A stretch of DNA of 64,000 nucleotides from Pararhizobium_B sp963838155 (GTDB lineage: Bacteria > Pseudomonadota > Alphaproteobacteria > Rhizobiales > Rhizobiaceae), in assembly GCA_963838155.1 (NCBI GenBank), contig CAWIQE010000004.1:372001-436000 (forward strand), in the 5' to 3' direction. The notes under the pieces were generated by a model. The model had not been told where the DNA came from. It made no database searches and saw only the letters and a list, made by a program, of their open reading frames with translations. Of this stretch, positions 17,321 through 26,419 are shown piece by piece; positions within the stretch are counted from its first letter, which is position 1, and every line of letters starts with the position of its first letter. A program made the position numbers and the translations under genes.

Positions 17321-17464
17321 GGCGGAAAGCCGGTTTCTGCTTTTGCTGAGAGCGCCGGCTAGAGTCTGTCCGCGCTTCACGGAAGCGCGGACAGACTCTA
17401 GCTTATTGTTTTTACGCGCTTCCGGACGGAAAACCGGTTTCCACTTTTCCTGGAAGCGCTCTAG
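17321..17464. repeat. Composite palindromic element between lrp-like and mltB-like genes
   Basis: Three parts are visible. (1) A degenerate copy (about 17321-17356) of the GGACGGAAAACCGGTTTCC unit. (2) A perfect 20-bp inverted repeat, CTAGAGTCTGTCCGCGCTTC (17359-17378) with its complement at 17382-17401, loop ACG. (3) A second unit (17417-17464) bounded by GCGCTTCC / GGAAGCGC and ending in CTAG. The terminal CTAG contains the TAG stop of the minus-strand mltB-like gene. The same composite recurs at 21826-21930, and the unit recurs three times at 53073-53228. It resembles rhizobial intergenic mosaic or REP-type elements and could act as a bidirectional terminator. Confidence 0.75.
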
Positions 17465-18648
17465 TTCAGCCGGTCGAGGAGCTGGCTGGTCGGCCAGCCG
17501 TCCGCCGGCAGGCCGAGCTTCAGCTGTTCCTGGCGGACCGCGGCGCGGGTGCCGCCGCCGAGAATGCCGTCCACCTCTCCGACGTCGTAGCCCTTCTTCT
17601 GGAGGATCCGCTGCAGCCGTTCCATCTGGCCGTTCGACAACCCGTCCGCGGGGTTGCCGTGATCGTAGGGCGGGGCTCCGGCGAGGCGGGTGGCGAAATA
17701 GGCGGCGGTCGTCGTGTAGATGAACGACTTGTTCCACTTCAGGTAGACGTCGAAATTGGGATAGGCGAGGAAGGTCGGCCCATGACGGCCCTGGGGCATG
17801 ATGAGGGCGGCGGCGAGGCTGTCGGCCGGCAGCCGTCCCGAGCGCGCGCGCACGCCGGCCGCCTTCCAGTCGCCGACGGTCATGCCGGGCTGCAGTCCGG
17901 TCTTCGCCCAGGGAAGGTTCTCGGGGATCTCCACCTCCTGCAGCCAGGGTTCGCCGCGTCGCCAGCCGAGACCCTCGATGAAGTGAGCCGCGGTCATGAT
18001 GACGTCTGCGTCGTCCGTCTTCAGGCGGACATGGCCGTCGCCGTCGCCGTCGACGCCGTATCGCACGATGTCCTCCGGGAGCATCTGGACCTGTCCGATC
18101 TCTCCGGCCCAGGCGCCCGTCGTGCGCCGCGGGTCGAGATCGCCTTCCTGGACCATCCTGATGGCGGCGACGAGCTGCGGGCGGAAGAGGTCGGGACGGC
18201 GGCAGTCGTGCGCCATGGTCACGAGCGCATCGATGGTGTTGAAGTCGCCCTGGACGGCGCCGAAATCCGTTTCCAGGCCCCAGAAGGCCGCGATCACCGC
18301 CGGGGGGACGCCGAACTGCGCCTCGGCGCGCTTGAAGACGGCCGCGTCGCGCGCGAGCTTCTCCTTGCCCTTGCGCAACCGGTAGCCGTTCACGGAGCGC
18401 TTCGAGAACTCCAGGAAAGTCTGCTTGAACACGCCCTGGCCGCGGTCCATCGACAGCACCTTGCGGTCGATGCGGGCGTGGGCGAGCGCCGCGTCGGCGG
18501 CGGACGCCGCCATGCCCTCGGAGATCGCCTGTTTCTTGACGCCCGCCAGGAAGCCGTCCAGCGGGCCGCCGCACTGTTGTTGCGCGATTGCCGGAAGCGG
18601 CAGGGAGAGGGCGGCGGCGGACAGCATCATGGCGGCGACTTTGAACAT
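17461..18648 (-). CDS. Lytic murein transglycosylase, MltB family
   Basis: Starting at 18648 the product is 395 residues with a signal peptide (MFKVAAMMLSAAALSLPLPAIA). Residues 27-320 form the SLT_2 catalytic domain with Glu126 in AAFWGLETDFG and the family's QMLPEDIVRYGVDGDGDG. Residues about 330-395 are a peptidoglycan-binding repeat (QMERLQRILQKKGYDVGEVDGILGGGTRAAV). It cleaves the glycan strand in the periplasm, leaving 1,6-anhydroMurNAc. No lipobox cysteine is seen, so it is secreted rather than a lipoprotein, unlike E. coli MltB. The TAG stop comes from the adjoining repeat element. An open frame extends 16 codons upstream but lacks a plausible start. Confidence 0.92.
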   Translation of the reverse strand: MFKVAAMMLSAAALSLPLPAIAQQQCGGPLDGFLAGVKKQAISEGMAASAADAALAHARIDRKVLSMDRGQGVFKQTFLEFSKRSVNGYRLRKGKEKLARDAAVFKRAEAQFGVPPAVIAAFWGLETDFGAVQGDFNTIDALVTMAHDCRRPDLFRPQLVAAIRMVQEGDLDPRRTTGAWAGEIGQVQMLPEDIVRYGVDGDGDGHVRLKTDDADVIMTAAHFIEGLGWRRGEPWLQEVEIPENLPWAKTGLQPGMTVGDWKAAGVRARSGRLPADSLAAALIMPQGRHGPTFLAYPNFDVYLKWNKSFIYTTTAAYFATRLAGAPPYDHGNPADGLSNGQMERLQRILQKKGYDVGEVDGILGGGTRAAVRQEQLKLGLPADGWPTSQLLDRLN

Positions 18649-18720
18649 CGGACGAAACGTCTCCTTTTCGGAACTTGAATCAAGTCTGGCAAACAACGCG
18701 CGGGAATGATTATGGTTTCT

Positions 18721-19500
18721 TTATCTTGCGACCGTCGAGAGCCAGGCCTTCCAGGCATGCGCGCTGCCGGAGAAGACGCTGAGATCGGCCTGGCCCGGCA
18801 CGCCCGGCACGATGCCGGTTCCGGTGTATTGCCAGAAGGTCCAGTCGCGCCTCTCATAGACGTTGTCGGGGCTGTCGGCGACCGAGCGGAGCCAGAAGCC
18901 GTAGTTCCGGAAGTGGCCTTCGAGGTTCTTCCGGTGGAAATCGACCGTGGTGTAGATGATCGGGCGCTTGCCGTAGTGGCGCTCGACGATGCGCGCGAAG
19001 GTTTCGAGGTCGTGGCGCACGATGTCGGGCGGGGGCCGCATGCGACAGCTGGGCGAATGGGGGTTCCATTCCATGTCGATGACCGGCGGCATGACGACCG
19101 CAGCCCGGGGGACGTTCCGGATGAACCATGCGGCCTGTTCCTCCGGGGAGGTGCAGAAATAGTAGAAATGGTAGGGCGCCACGGGCAGTCCGGCGCGCCG
19201 GGCGCCGCGCCAGTACTCGTCGAAGCGCGGATCGATACGGTCGCCGCCCTCGGTGGCCTTGACGAAGGCAAAGGAGATGCCGTGCTCGCGCGCCTTCTTC
19301 CAGTCCACGTCGCCCTGGTAGCGGGACACGTCGATGCCGTGAACGTCGAAGTCGTGCGGCGAGACGGAGCCGAAATCCTGCGGATCTCTGTCGGCGAACC
19401 GTGTCGTGATCGACGCGGTTTCCAGGAGGTCGTAGCCCGACGTCGTGCAAGACGCGAGCAGCAGCAGCAGCGGGACCGCGGCACACTTCATACGAAACAT
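18721..19500 (-). CDS. GH25 lysozyme-like lipoprotein
   Basis: The ATG at 19500 gives 259 residues with a lipoprotein signal (MFRMKCAAVPLLLLLASC), lipobox L-A-S-Cys18. The catalytic domain is glycoside hydrolase family 25: GIDVSRYQGDVDWKKA with Asp57, VKATEGGDRIDPRF, PYHFYYF, and VIDMEWNP carrying Asp142-x-Glu144, the acid pair. GH25 enzymes cut the MurNAc-GlcNAc bond of peptidoglycan. In Gram-negative hosts they are often phage endolysins, but the lipid anchor and absence of phage genes indicate an endogenous envelope enzyme. Only 72 bases separate it from the MltB-like gene downstream, so they may be co-transcribed. An in-frame ATG three codons later is an alternative start. Confidence 0.9.
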   Translation of the reverse strand: MFRMKCAAVPLLLLLASCTTSGYDLLETASITTRFADRDPQDFGSVSPHDFDVHGIDVSRYQGDVDWKKAREHGISFAFVKATEGGDRIDPRFDEYWRGARRAGLPVAPYHFYYFCTSPEEQAAWFIRNVPRAAVVMPPVIDMEWNPHSPSCRMRPPPDIVRHDLETFARIVERHYGKRPIIYTTVDFHRKNLEGHFRNYGFWLRSVADSPDNVYERRDWTFWQYTGTGIVPGVPGQADLSVFSGSAHAWKAWLSTVAR

Positions 19501-19894
19501 GGAGCCCCCGACCTCGTTCTCTTCGCGCAGCATCCTAGCTGCTTTCGCTCTCCTCGGCGAGACTGCTTGCCCGAGCCTTGCGGCCGGACGCCGAAACCCA
19601 TGCCGACGCGGGACCGGCAGCATTGGATTCGACGCGGGACAGAGAGACGTCCGGCCTCGACGCGCACGATAGGCCGACACCGTTTCCAAGACCTTAACCA
19701 TAACGCGATCGCCACGGCGGCGGCACGATCACGAAACAGCGCATGTGTCCAATGAAATGTTATCGCCGGGCGGCCCGTTGGTCGAACTTTCCGCCCGGTG
19801 ACTCATTTATGAAGGTAATATGACGTTTCGGTGAATGTTCCACGCCGATCCGGGAGGCCTTGCACCCCGGTGTGGGTGCTGTTGGGAGTTGCAC
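19501..19894. other. Divergent intergenic region, GH25 gene and LtaS-like gene
   Basis: About 390 bases without a supported gene. The stretch is more AT-rich than its neighbours near 19670-19845, as expected for promoters. No clear operator or hairpin stands out. If the LtaS-like gene begins at the ATG at 19835, the gap is 60 bases shorter. Confidence 0.4.
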
Positions 19895-21829
19895 TTGGTT
19901 TCTCTTCGGAATAGCGGTCGGAAGCCGGCCGGGCGGGGGCGGGGAATCGCCCTCTTTGCAGGTCGGCTGCTGGTCTCGATCGTCCTTTCGGTTCTTTTCG
20001 TCTTCCTGGTGGAAGCCATACAGCGCAGTTCGGTGACGTCCCCGTTCGACTTTCTCCTGTCGGGCAACACGGGCGGATGGGCGACGGTGGCGCTGGTCGC
20101 CGTGATTCTCATCGCCCTGGAGGCCATCACCGGCAGGATGTACCTGGCGTTCTGCACCATCGGGCCGCTTCTGCTCATCTTTCCGTTCGTCAGTCTCGAG
20201 AAGCTGCATTACCTGAGCGACCCGCTGTTTCCGACGGACTTTCTCTTCGTCCACCAGGTCGTCAACCTCGCCCCGCTGATCGTGAACCAGCGGCCGCTCG
20301 CCGCGGTCGCGGCTGCAGTCGGCGCCATCGCGATCGTGGCGCTCGTCATCGCGGCGATCGTCTATGGCTGGCGGCATTTTCCCCGGATCGGCGCGTGGGG
20401 CCGCGTGGCGCGCCTCGTGCTTGCGGTTCCGGCGCTCGTCTTCTTCTACTCGATCTCCGACTACTCGACCTATTCCTGGGTGCGGGATCGGCTCAACGTC
20501 ATCCCGATGATGTGGGACCAGAAGGCCAATTACGACCACAACGGCTTCATCATGGCCTTCGCGCTGAACGTGCCGATGTCGCATGTGAAGACGCCGCCCG
20601 GATATACCGCCAAGGCGATGAAGGCCATGCAGCCCGACGTCGCGGTCTCGGGCGGCACCGAGAAGCCGGACGTCATCGTCGTCATGAACGAATCCTTCTG
20701 GGACCCCACGAAGCTGCCGGGCGTGACGATCACGCCGGATCCGATGCCGACCATCAGGAAGATGCAGTCCGGCCACATGTTCTCGCCGGAGTTCGGCGGC
20801 ATGACCGCCGACATCGAGTTCGAGGCGCTGACGGGATTTTCGAACGCCTTCCTGCCCTATGGCAGCATTCCCTACCAGCAGGACGTCCACCGGCCGTTGC
20901 CGTCGCTCGCCAGGTTCTTCAACAACCAGGGCTACACGACGCGGGCGATCCACCCCTATCAGGCCTGGTTCTGGAACCGCGGCAACGTCTACAAGGACTT
21001 CGCCTTCGACAAGTTCATGTCGGAGGAGACCTTGCCGCCGATCAGGAAGCGGGGGGACCTGGCGTCCGACGACGGGCTGACGGACGAGGTGATCAAGGAG
21101 GCGGAGACGATGAAGAAGCCGTTCTTCTACTACGTCGTCACGCTGCAGAACCACGGCCCCTACGAGCCCAACCGCTACCGGGAGACCCACGTCGAGGTAG
21201 CCGCCAAGGCCATGAGCGAGACGAGCCGGCAGTCGCTCCTGTCCTATGCGGAGGGCGTGCACGATGCGGACGCCGCCTTCGCGAAGCTCGTGGACTGGGC
21301 CAAGAAGCGCGAGCGGCCGACGATCCTCGTCTTCTTCGGAGACCACCTGCCGCCGCTGAGCGCGGTCTATGTCGAGAGCGGGTTCCTGAAGAACAACACC
21401 CCGCCGCGCAGGGCGCCGATCCCCGACATGCTGCGCGCGCACGGCACGCCGCTCGTCATCTGGTCGAACAAAACGGGCACGGTCGATACGGGCACCATCA
21501 GCCCGTCGCTGATCCCGAACGAGATCCTGAGGCTCGCGGGAATGACGCATCCGTTCTACACCGGCTTCCTCGGCAAGGTCCGCGCCAAGTACCGCGTCAT
21601 CGACAGGCAGCTGCTGCTCGACCCCGACGGCAAGACCGGCAACCAGGACTGGGTCCAGAAGGCGCGCTTCGAGCCGCTCGTCGACGATTACCGGCGGCTT
21701 CAGTACGACATGATGTTCGGCAAGGAGTACACACGGAGCACCTTCTTCCCGGCGATGGGCGAGCCGACGTCCAAGCCGGGGCCGAAGCTCGTCGGCGTGC
21801 CGGACGCCGTGCCCGGCTCGGGGTCCTAG
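19895..21829 (+). CDS. LtaS/OpgB-type phosphoglycerol transferase, alkaline-phosphatase superfamily
   Basis: About five hydrophobic segments (residues 20-200) precede a large extracytoplasmic sulfatase-fold domain. Its signatures are PDVIVVMNESFWDPTKL, in which the metal and nucleophile region of LtaS (E-S/T) is recognisable, and GGMTADIEFEALTGFSNAFLP, HPYQAWFWNRGNVY and VFFGDHLPPL (metal-binding D-H). Gram-negative relatives move glycerophosphate onto periplasmic or cyclic glucans, as CgmB and OpgB do; lipoteichoic acid itself is not expected here. The TTG at 19895 has GGGAG six bases upstream and gives 644 residues; the ATG at 19835 lacks a ribosome site. The TAG stop lies in the end of a palindromic element. 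Confidence 0.85.
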   Translation: MVSLRNSGRKPAGRGRGIALFAGRLLVSIVLSVLFVFLVEAIQRSSVTSPFDFLLSGNTGGWATVALVAVILIALEAITGRMYLAFCTIGPLLLIFPFVSLEKLHYLSDPLFPTDFLFVHQVVNLAPLIVNQRPLAAVAAAVGAIAIVALVIAAIVYGWRHFPRIGAWGRVARLVLAVPALVFFYSISDYSTYSWVRDRLNVIPMMWDQKANYDHNGFIMAFALNVPMSHVKTPPGYTAKAMKAMQPDVAVSGGTEKPDVIVVMNESFWDPTKLPGVTITPDPMPTIRKMQSGHMFSPEFGGMTADIEFEALTGFSNAFLPYGSIPYQQDVHRPLPSLARFFNNQGYTTRAIHPYQAWFWNRGNVYKDFAFDKFMSEETLPPIRKRGDLASDDGLTDEVIKEAETMKKPFFYYVVTLQNHGPYEPNRYRETHVEVAAKAMSETSRQSLLSYAEGVHDADAAFAKLVDWAKKRERPTILVFFGDHLPPLSAVYVESGFLKNNTPPRRAPIPDMLRAHGTPLVIWSNKTGTVDTGTISPSLIPNEILRLAGMTHPFYTGFLGKVRAKYRVIDRQLLLDPDGKTGNQDWVQKARFEPLVDDYRRLQYDMMFGKEYTRSTFFPAMGEPTSKPGPKLVGVPDAVPGSGS

Positions 21830-21930
21830 AGCCTGTCCGCGTTTCACGGAATCGCGGACGCGCTCTATCTCTTTGCTTTTACGCGCTTCCGGACGGAAAA
21901 CCGGTTTCCACTTTTCCTGGAAGCGCTCTA
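21826..21930. repeat. Second copy of the composite palindromic element
   Basis: The order matches 17359-17464: an imperfect hairpin (AGAGCCTGTCCGCGTTTC, loop ACG, and its partner at about 21847-21865), a short AT-rich spacer, then ACGCGCTTCCGGACGG and AAAACCGGTTTCCAC through GGAAGCGCTCTA. The element begins CTAGAG, and that TAG is the stop codon of the LtaS-like gene. It sits between convergent genes, where a bidirectional terminator would be useful. Confidence 0.8.
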
Positions 21931-21938
21931 AACCCGCG

Positions 21939-22493
21939 TCACCGCGCCGCGGCGCGCGCGAGCGCCTGGAGCAGCGGGCCGTCTCCGCCCCAAAGCGGAT
22001 CCGTCGCCGGAAACGGCACGGCGGCGATCCTTGCGAGCGTCGCCTCGTCGTAGCCTTCGTCGGATTTGCGAACCGTGTAGTCCTCCTGGCCGGGGGGATA
22101 GGCGCCGCAGATGCGGAAGTCACGGCGCATCGAAACCTGCCTGTGGCCGAAGCCAGGCGGAAGCATGATGACGTCGCCGGCGGCGACTTCCAGCTCGACT
22201 CCCTGCTGTCCTCCGAGCGCCAGGCGCGCGCTGCCTTCGGCCACGGCAAGCACCTCGAAGGCGTCCGGATGGAAATGGTGGAAATCGAAGACCTGCCACG
22301 TCCAGCTGCCGCCCCAGCCGTTCCGTTCCAGGAGCCTGCGGACCTTGCCGTCGTCGTTGGCGCCGCCAAGGGCGCCCGGGGCTATGACCGCGGAATAGGT
22401 TTCGTTGTTGGGAATGCCATCGGCGCCCGGGAAGGAAAGGGTCTCGATCTCGGCCTGCGCGGTCGGCCGGGGCGTCAGTTCGCGCTCGGACAT
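21939..22493 (-). CDS. Cupin-domain protein, YjlB-like
   Basis: The 184-residue protein has a double-stranded beta-helix core: WTWQVFDFHHFHPDAFEVLAVAEGSARLALGG (cupin motif 1 with clustered histidines) and AAGDVIMLPPGFGHRQV (motif 2). The fold binds a metal or small ligand; the reaction is unknown. An AGGAGA ribosome site precedes the ATG by nine bases. It follows the 5-oxoprolinase gene on the same strand after 105 bases, so the two may be one transcript. This hints at a role in the same amide or cyclic amino acid metabolism, but nothing in the sequence proves it. Confidence 0.8.
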   Translation of the reverse strand: MSERELTPRPTAQAEIETLSFPGADGIPNNETYSAVIAPGALGGANDDGKVRRLLERNGWGGSWTWQVFDFHHFHPDAFEVLAVAEGSARLALGGQQGVELEVAAGDVIMLPPGFGHRQVSMRRDFRICGAYPPGQEDYTVRKSDEGYDEATLARIAAVPFPATDPLWGGDGPLLQALARAAAR

Positions 22494-22598
22494 GGGTCTT
22501 TCTCCTGAGAGGGTAGGGTGTACCGAAACGGCGGCGGACGTGCGGTCGTTCCGACGGCCGGCCGGCCGGCGACCGGCGCCCGCCGCGTGTCGGGGCCC

Positions 22599-25500
22599 TC
22601 AGCGCGCACCGGCGCCGCCCGAGGTCGGGGTGGTGACGATGACGGCTTCGCCGGGCTCGAGAACGGTCTGGTCGCAGGCGGCCAGCCGTTCCAGCGATCC
22701 GTCGATCCTTCTAACCTCCGTCCGGCCGGCCTCGCCGTCGCCGCCGCCGTTTATCCCGGCCGGCGGGCGCGCCCGGTGGGAGGCGAGGATGGCGCAGTCC
22801 ATGCGTTCCAGGAAGCGGATGGTGCGGCGGGTGCCGTCGCCGGCGGTGAAGGCGCCCCGGCCGCCGGAGCCCTTTCGGATATGGAAGTCCTCGAGGAGGA
22901 CGGGGAAGCGCATCTCGAGGATCTCGGGATCGGTCAGCCGGGAGTTCGTCATGTGCACGTGGACGGCCGACGTTCCGTCGAAGCCGACGCCGTCGTTCGT
23001 GTAGCCGGCCGGCGAGCCCGAGCAGATCGTCTCGTAGTACTGGTAGCGGTCGTTGCCGAAGGTCAGGTTGTTCATCGTGCCCTGGCTGTTGGCCATGGCG
23101 CCGAGCGCGCCGAATATCGCGTTCGTGACGTGCTGGGACGTCTCGACGTTGCCGGCGACGACGGCGGCCGGATAGGCGGGCTTCAGCATCGACCCCTCGG
23201 GGATGACGATGCGGATCGGCCGCAGGCATCCGGCATTCATGGGGATCGCGCCCTCGACCATGACGCGGAAGCAGTAGAGGACGGCGGCGCGGGTCACCGG
23301 TTCCGGCGCGTTGAAATTGTTCTTCGCGGCCGGCGACGTTCCGGTGAAGTCGACGGTCGCCTCGCGCCTTTCGCGGTCGACCGAGATCCTCACGCGGATC
23401 ACCTGTCCGGTGTCCGTTGGGTATTCGCAGGCGCAGTCGGAGAGGGCGCTGATGACGCGCGCCACGCTCTCGGCGGCGTTGTCCTGGACATGGCCCATAT
23501 AGGCTTCGACGACATCGAGGCCGAAATCGGCGACCATCTTGCGGAGGTCGGCGACGCCCTTCTCGTTCGCCGCGATCTGTGCCTTCAGATCGGCGACGTT
23601 CTGCGCGACGTTGCGCACGGGAAAGGGGTGATCGGTCAAAAGCTCCGTCAGGGCGCGTTCCCGGAACCGGCCCTCCTCGACCAGAAGGAAATTGTCGATC
23701 AGCACGCCTTCCTCGTCGACGGTGGTCGCGAGCGGCGTCATCGAGCCGGGCGCGGTCCCGCCGACATCGGCGTGGTGGCCGCGGGAGGCGACGTAGAAGA
23801 TGACCGACTTCTTCGCGTCGTCGAAAACGGGCGTGACGACGGTGATGTCCGGCAGGTGGGTGCCGCCGTTGTAGGGCGCGTTGAGGGCGAAGACGTCGCC
23901 CGGGCGGATCCGGCCTTCGTTGAGGCGGATGACGGTCTCGACGGAGCGGTCCATGGAGCCGAGATGCACCGGCATGTGCGGCGCGTTGGCGACGAGCCGG
24001 CCCTCGCGGTCGAAGACGGCGCAGGAGAAGTCCAGCCGCTCCTTGATGTTGACGGAATAGGCCGTGTTCTGAAGCGTCACGCCCATCTGCTCGGCGATCG
24101 ACATGAACAGGTTGTTGAAGACCTCGAGCATGATCGGGTCGGCCTCGCGCGTGCCGATCGCGTGGCTCGTCGCCTTTTCGAGGTAGCGGGTGAGGATGAC
24201 GTGGTCGCGGGCGTTGATCTCGGCGCGCCAGCCGGGCTCGACGACGATCGTCTGGTTGGGCTCGACGAGGAGCGCCGGGCCGGTGACGCGGTTGCCGGGG
24301 GAGAGGGCCTCGCGGCGGAAGACGCGGGCCTCGTGCCACTCGCCGCCCGAGAAGAAGGGCCGCGTGACGTCGCCCGCCGCCTCGACCTCGTGCAGCGCGC
24401 GCTCCGGTTCGGGGGCGCCTGCGGGGCGGTTGTCGGAGGCTTCCACGGCGACGGCCTCGATCACCACCGGCTTGTCGTCGTAGACGAAGCCGAACTGGGC
24501 GCGGTGGGCGTCTTCGAAGGCGGCGCGGGCGGCGGCGAAGTCGTTGCTGTCGCAGGCGACGGGGATCGCGGTGTCGGTGCCGTCGTAGCGCAGGTGCAGC
24601 AGCGAGCGCCATTTGATCCGGTCTTCGGGCACCTGCTGCGCGCGCAGTTCGCCGAAGACCGCGTCGCGCAGGCGCTCGACGGTCTCCGCGACGGCGTCCC
24701 GCGCATCGTCGCCGAGCGGGCGGACGAGGGCCTGCTGGCGCGCGGCGAAGAGCGTCGCGAGGCCGATGCCATAGGCCGACAAGAGGCCCGAGAAGGGATG
24801 GACGAGGATCGCGCCCATGCCGAGCGCGTCGGCGACGAGGCAGGCGTGCTGGCCGCCGGCGCCGCCGAAGCAGTTGAGGAGATAGCGGGTCACGTCGTAG
24901 CCGCGCTGCACCGAGATCTTCTTGATCGCATTCGCCATGTTCTCCACGGCGATGGTGACGAAGCCCTCGGCGATTTCCTCGGCGCTCTTGCCGTCGGCGC
25001 CGTCGCGGGCGAGTTCGCCGAAGGCCGTGCGGACCCTTTCGACGTCCAGCGGCCGATCCTGGCGGGGGCCGAAGATCGCCGGGAAGAAGTCCGGCTGCAG
25101 CTTGCCCAGCATGACGTTGGCGTCGGTGACGCAGAGCGGGCCGCCGCGGCGATAGCAGGCGGGGCCGGGATTGGCGCCGGCGGAATCAGGACCGACGCGG
25201 AAGCGGCCGGGCTCGGCGTGCAGGATGGATCCGCCGCCGGCGGCGACCGTGTGGATGCGCATCATCGGCGCGCGGATGCGCACGCCGGCGACTTCCGTGT
25301 CGAAGGCGCGCTCGTATTCGCCGTCGGAATGGGCGACGTCGGTCGAGGTGCCGCCCATGTCGAAGCCGATGACCCTGTCGAAGCCGGCGAGCCGCGCCGT
25401 CTCGACCATGCCGACGACCCCGCCGGCCGGACCCGACAGGATCGCGTCCTTGCCCTGGAACATCTCGGCGGCGGTCAGGCCGCCCGACGACATCATGAAC

Positions 25501-26228
25501 TGGAGGGAGGGCCCTTCCGCATCGCCGGGGCTCGCGCCGAGCTCCGCGGCCACCTCGTCGACGTAGCGGCGCAGGATCGGCGACAGGTAGGCGTCGACGA
25601 CGGTCGTGTCGCCGCGGCCGACGAGCTTCGCGAGCGGCGACACCTCGTGGCTGACCGAGACCTGGGAAAATCCGAGTTCCCGCGCCAGGACGGCCGCCCG
25701 GCGCTCGTGCTCGGGGCTCTTCCATGCGTGCATGAAGACGATCGCAACGGCGTCGATGCCGTCGTCCCGGGCGGAAACGAGCTGCGGGCGGAGGGCGTCG
25801 AGATCGCAGGCGCGTTCGACGGTGCCGTCCGCGCGGACGCGCTCGTCGGCCTCGATCACGCGCTCGTAGAGCTGTTCGGGGAGCACGATCTCCTTGGCGA
25901 AGATGTCGGGGCGGGCCTGGTAGGCGATGCGCAGGGCGTCGCGGAAGCCCCCGGTGACGACGAGCGCGGTGCGTTCGCCCTTGCGCTCCAGCAGCGCGTT
26001 GGTGGCGACGGTCGTGCCCATCTTCACCTCGCCGATGCGCGCCGGCGGGATCGCTTCGCCGGGAGCGAGGCCCAGTAGGTCGCGAATGCCCTGGATGGCG
26101 GCGTCGCGGTAGGCTTCCGGATTATCCGACAGGAGCTTGCGCTGGTGGAGGCTTCCGTCCGGGGCCCGGCCGACGATGTCGGTGAACGTGCCTCCGCGAT
26201 CGATCCAGAAGTCCCATTTGTCCGCCAT
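22599..26228 (-). CDS. 5-oxoprolinase, ATP-hydrolysing (fused HyuA-HyuB)
   Basis: The start at 26228 (GGAG six bases upstream) gives 1209 residues, the length of eukaryotic-type OPLAH. The N-terminal half (about 1-660) is the HyuA actin-like ATPase (WDFWIDRGGTFTDIVGRAPDG, GGTVATNALLERKGERTALV-type region, VIGFDMGGTSTDVAH). The C-terminal half (about 690-1209) is HyuB (ADPIMLEVFNNLFMSIAEQMG, YNGGTHLPDITVVTPVF, TPTSGGAGAR end). The cytoplasmic enzyme opens 5-oxoproline to glutamate with ATP. Many bacteria use separate PxpA/B/C or HyuA/HyuB subunits; here they are fused. A hydantoinase with another cyclic amide substrate cannot be excluded. Confidence 0.9.
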   Translation of the reverse strand: MADKWDFWIDRGGTFTDIVGRAPDGSLHQRKLLSDNPEAYRDAAIQGIRDLLGLAPGEAIPPARIGEVKMGTTVATNALLERKGERTALVVTGGFRDALRIAYQARPDIFAKEIVLPEQLYERVIEADERVRADGTVERACDLDALRPQLVSARDDGIDAVAIVFMHAWKSPEHERRAAVLARELGFSQVSVSHEVSPLAKLVGRGDTTVVDAYLSPILRRYVDEVAAELGASPGDAEGPSLQFMMSSGGLTAAEMFQGKDAILSGPAGGVVGMVETARLAGFDRVIGFDMGGTSTDVAHSDGEYERAFDTEVAGVRIRAPMMRIHTVAAGGGSILHAEPGRFRVGPDSAGANPGPACYRRGGPLCVTDANVMLGKLQPDFFPAIFGPRQDRPLDVERVRTAFGELARDGADGKSAEEIAEGFVTIAVENMANAIKKISVQRGYDVTRYLLNCFGGAGGQHACLVADALGMGAILVHPFSGLLSAYGIGLATLFAARQQALVRPLGDDARDAVAETVERLRDAVFGELRAQQVPEDRIKWRSLLHLRYDGTDTAIPVACDSNDFAAARAAFEDAHRAQFGFVYDDKPVVIEAVAVEASDNRPAGAPEPERALHEVEAAGDVTRPFFSGGEWHEARVFRREALSPGNRVTGPALLVEPNQTIVVEPGWRAEINARDHVILTRYLEKATSHAIGTREADPIMLEVFNNLFMSIAEQMGVTLQNTAYSVNIKERLDFSCAVFDREGRLVANAPHMPVHLGSMDRSVETVIRLNEGRIRPGDVFALNAPYNGGTHLPDITVVTPVFDDAKKSVIFYVASRGHHADVGGTAPGSMTPLATTVDEEGVLIDNFLLVEEGRFRERALTELLTDHPFPVRNVAQNVADLKAQIAANEKGVADLRKMVADFGLDVVEAYMGHVQDNAAESVARVISALSDCACEYPTDTGQVIRVRISVDRERREATVDFTGTSPAAKNNFNAPEPVTRAAVLYCFRVMVEGAIPMNAGCLRPIRIVIPEGSMLKPAYPAAVVAGNVETSQHVTNAIFGALGAMANSQGTMNNLTFGNDRYQYYETICSGSPAGYTNDGVGFDGTSAVHVHMTNSRLTDPEILEMRFPVLLEDFHIRKGSGGRGAFTAGDGTRRTIRFLERMDCAILASHRARPPAGINGGGDGEAGRTEVRRIDGSLERLAACDQTVLEPGEAVIVTTPTSGGAGAR

Positions 26229-26419
26229 CGGCGCTCCTTTCCGCTCTTTGCGGGCCACTGATGCATTGTTGGCGCGCGATGTCCAGCTTGCGGCGGCGTC
26301 CTTGCCGCTCCGTTCGTGTTTCCCGGTGATACAGCAAGTGATTCCGGGCATGCCGATTTCCGTCACAACTTACCCGGAACATGCGGGCCAGGCTGGGCGA
26401 GGAATTAGAGGAGAAGGAC

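Noticed and set aside
17461..19500. Prophage lysis module suggested by the lysozyme and transglycosylase
   Set aside because: Both proteins have host-type signal peptides (one a lipoprotein), and there is no holin, integrase or structural phage gene nearby.
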